Shown in pieces: positions 62,327-64,000 of a DNA stretch of 64,000 bases (positions are counted from its first letter, which is position 1; each line of letters starts with the position of its first letter). The translations under genes were made by a program, and so were the position numbers. The DNA comes from Buchnera aphidicola (Pemphigus immunis) (GTDB taxonomy: Bacteria > Pseudomonadota > Gammaproteobacteria > Enterobacterales > Enterobacteriaceae), in assembly GCF_964059115.1 (NCBI RefSeq), contig NZ_OZ060408.1, positions 1 to 64,000 of the forward strand, in the 5' to 3' direction. The notes beneath the pieces are model-generated. The model saw only the letters and a list, made by a program, of their open reading frames with translations, did not search any database and was not told the DNA's origin.

Positions 62327-63343
62327 ATGCGTGTATTAGGTATTGAAACATCTTGTGATGATACAGGTATTGCAATTTATGATGATCGATTGGGTTTAAT
62401 GATTAATTTGTTATGTAATCAATTTAATGTACATTCTAAATATGGAGGGATAGTTCCTGAGTTAGCAGCACGCAGTCATATGAATAAGACAGTCCCTTTA
62501 ATTGAAAGAGCTTTAATGCAATCTGGATGTGATGTAAAGTCTATTAGTGCTATTGCTTATACAGCAGGTCCTGGATTAATAGGATCATTATTGATAGGTG
62601 CTTCTATTGGTCATGCTTTGTCATTTTCTTGGAATATACCCATTATTCCAATAAATCATATGGAAGGACATTTATTATCACCAATGTTGGAAGAAAAAAA
62701 AATAGAATTTCCGTTTATTGCTCTTCTTGTTTCTGGAGGACATACTCAATTAATTCAAGCATGTAAAATAGGTAGTTATAATTTATTAGGAGAATCACTA
62801 GATGATTCTGTTGGTGATGCTTTTGATAAAACGGCTAAATTATTAGGTTTAAGTTACCCTGGAGGTCCTTCTTTATCTAAGATGGCAAAGTATGGTACTC
62901 CTGGTCGTTTTAAGTTTCCAAGACCTATGATTAAATCTTTAGATTTAAATTTCAGTTTTTCAGGGTTGAAGACGTATGTTTCTAATTTAATTAGTAAGCA
63001 AAAAAAAGATTTTCAAACATGTGCAGATATTGCTTATGAATTTGAATCAGCGGTAATTGATATATTGGTTATTAAATGTAAAAAAGCATTAAAAACAACT
63101 GGTTTGAAGCGTATAGTTTTAGCAGGTGGAGTCAGTGCTAATGATTCTTTAAGAGAAAAAATTAAACAGATGGCTATTCGTTGTAAAAGTCAAGTTTTTT
63201 ATGTAAAACCTGAATTATGTACAGATAATGGGGCAATGATTGCTTATGTTGGTATGTTACGTTTTAAAGAAAGAAAATCTTCTACATTAAATATCTTTGT
63301 TAATCCTAATTGGTTATTAAGTGATTTAAAATCCATAAAATAA
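62327..63343 (+). CDS. tsaD: tRNA N6-adenosine threonylcarbamoyltransferase TsaD
   Basis: TsaD (formerly Gcp or YgjD) transfers threonylcarbamoyl to A37 of ANN-decoding tRNAs, with TsaB, TsaC and TsaE. The product has 338 residues (E. coli 337). It begins [19 protein letters not shown]; the metal-binding histidines are in NHMEGH (about 110-115), and [11 protein letters not shown] (about 131) and [13 protein letters not shown] (about 265) are conserved. GGGGGAAA precedes the ATG. Divergent from rpsU, as in E. coli. Confidence 0.97.
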   Translation: MRVLGIETSCDDTGIAIYDDRLGLMINLLCNQFNVHSKYGGIVPELAARSHMNKTVPLIERALMQSGCDVKSISAIAYTAGPGLIGSLLIGASIGHALSFSWNIPIIPINHMEGHLLSPMLEEKKIEFPFIALLVSGGHTQLIQACKIGSYNLLGESLDDSVGDAFDKTAKLLGLSYPGGPSLSKMAKYGTPGRFKFPRPMIKSLDLNFSFSGLKTYVSNLISKQKKDFQTCADIAYEFESAVIDILVIKCKKALKTTGLKRIVLAGGVSANDSLREKIKQMAIRCKSQVFYVKPELCTDNGAMIAYVGMLRFKERKSSTLNIFVNPNWLLSDLKSIK

Positions 63344-63416
63344 AAATTTTATAATTTTTTAGAAATATTTATTTTTTATTTATATAAATTTTTCATTTTA
63401 TGAATTATTATTATGG

Positions 63417-64000
63417 TTAATAAATGTAATTTATTAAATCTTCGATAGTTAATACTGTCATATTTTTTAATTTCGCGAAATGGGTAATTTCGTGTATTTT
63501 TGCCATAGATCCATCAGAATTGGTTAATTCACATAGTATTCCATTTGGTTTTAATCCAGATATATTCATTAGTTCAATAGTAGCTTCCGTATGTCCTTTT
63601 CTTTTTAATAATCCTTGTTGATGAGCTCGTAGTGGAAAAACGTGTCCAGGACGGTTCAAATCACTAGGTTTAGCTTTATCGGATGTAGCTGTAAGAATTG
63701 TAGTTAATCTATCTTTAGCTGATACGCCTGTAGATACTCCTTGGGCAGCTTCAATCGTAACTGTAAAGTTGGTGCTAAATTTACTAGTATTATTTTTAAC
63801 CATCATAGGTAATGCTAATTGTTTTCTTTTTGATTCCGTTATACATAAACAAACAATACCACTGCCATATCTAATGGTGAGGGCTACTTGTTCTACTGTT
63901 AATGATTCACATCCAAAAATTAAATCTCCTTCATTTTCTCTATCTGCATCATCGAGTAATATAATACCTTGTCCTTGTTTTAATGAACGGATAGCATTTT
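63417..64000 (-). CDS. ribB: 3,4-dihydroxy-2-butanone 4-phosphate synthase RibB, cut by window end
   Basis: RibB converts ribulose 5-phosphate to the four-carbon precursor of riboflavin. The minus-strand frame is open from the stop at 63417 through to the end of the window, giving about 194 residues of an expected 217; the true start lies outside. The catalytic motif [10 protein letters not shown] is encoded near 63940-63970, followed by [12 protein letters not shown], the THAEGVTTGV-like [15 protein letters not shown], and [10 protein letters not shown] with the catalytic GHTEA. It converges with tsaD. Confidence 0.96.
   Translation of the reverse strand, partial: NAIRSLKQGQGIILLDDADRENEGDLIFGCESLTVEQVALTIRYGSGIVCLCITESKRKQLALPMMVKNNTSKFSTNFTVTIEAAQGVSTGVSAKDRLTTILTATSDKAKPSDLNRPGHVFPLRAHQQGLLKRKGHTEATIELMNISGLKPNGILCELTNSDGSMAKIHEITHFAKLKNMTVLTIEDLINYIY

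Overview
The window is very AT-rich and encodes a set of gammaproteobacterial housekeeping genes in an order typical of the aphid endosymbiont Buchnera aphidicola: mnmG-atpBEFHAGDC / gyrB-dnaN-dnaA / rpmH-rnpA-yidD-yidC-mnmE, groESL, efp, dnaC-dnaT, ftsY, rpoH, metE, the rplKAJL-rpoBC block, a Thr-Gly-Tyr-Thr tRNA cluster, metF, argG-argH, cysE, rpsU-dnaG-rpoD, tsaD and ribB. Proteins are nearly full length against E. coli. Many neighbours found in free-living relatives are missing (recF, atpI, tufB, ftsE/X, metR), there are long AT-rich gaps, and I see no mobile elements, phage or CRISPR. The window begins 157 bp before mnmG, the usual numbering point of Buchnera chromosomes. The species call is inference from gene content, order and composition.

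Layout. 1-9.2 kb: mnmG, then the complete F1Fo ATP synthase operon (+). 9.3-14.4 kb: gyrB, dnaN and dnaA (-), meeting atpC at a terminator. 14.9-19.4 kb (+): rpmH, a frameshifted rnpA, yidD, yidC, mnmE and mutH. 19.4-24.8 kb: tRNA-Phe (-), groES-groEL behind a sigma-32-type promoter, efp, then dnaT-dnaC and a frameshifted rsmD on the minus strand. 24.9-33.4 kb (+): ftsY, rpoH, yigL, metE and a frameshifted trkH. 33.5-49.2 kb (-): yicC, purH, hupA, rpoC, rpoB, rplL, rplJ, rplA, rplK, nusG, secE. 49.6-50.0 kb: four tRNAs (-). 50.9-57.7 kb (+): metF, a decayed arginine segment (argB pseudogene, probable argC remnant), argG, argH, cysE. 58.0-62.1 kb (-): the rpsU-dnaG-rpoD operon. 62.3 kb to the end: tsaD (+) and a ribB cut by the window edge (-).

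How the genes work together. Most of the window is information processing: replication initiation and elongation (DnaA, DnaN, GyrB, DnaC, DnaT, DnaG), core RNA polymerase with two sigma factors, ribosomal proteins, tRNA modification and processing, chaperonin, and membrane insertion (SecE, YidC, YidD, FtsY). The rest is energy (ATP synthase) and nutrient supply (methionine by MetE/MetF, cysteine by CysE, arginine by ArgG/ArgH, purines by PurH, riboflavin by RibB).

I found no sign of a new biological system. The most notable points are of two kinds. First, rnpA, rsmD and trkH each have a reading-frame break exactly inside a 10-12 nt A or T run, with well-conserved coding sequence on both sides. 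This is the pattern expected of transcriptional-slippage rescue. Second, upstream of intact argG-argH lies a clearly recognisable multi-frameshift argB pseudogene, so de novo ornithine synthesis appears lost while the last two arginine steps are kept. All similarity statements are from memory of the E. coli proteins; no database search was run.
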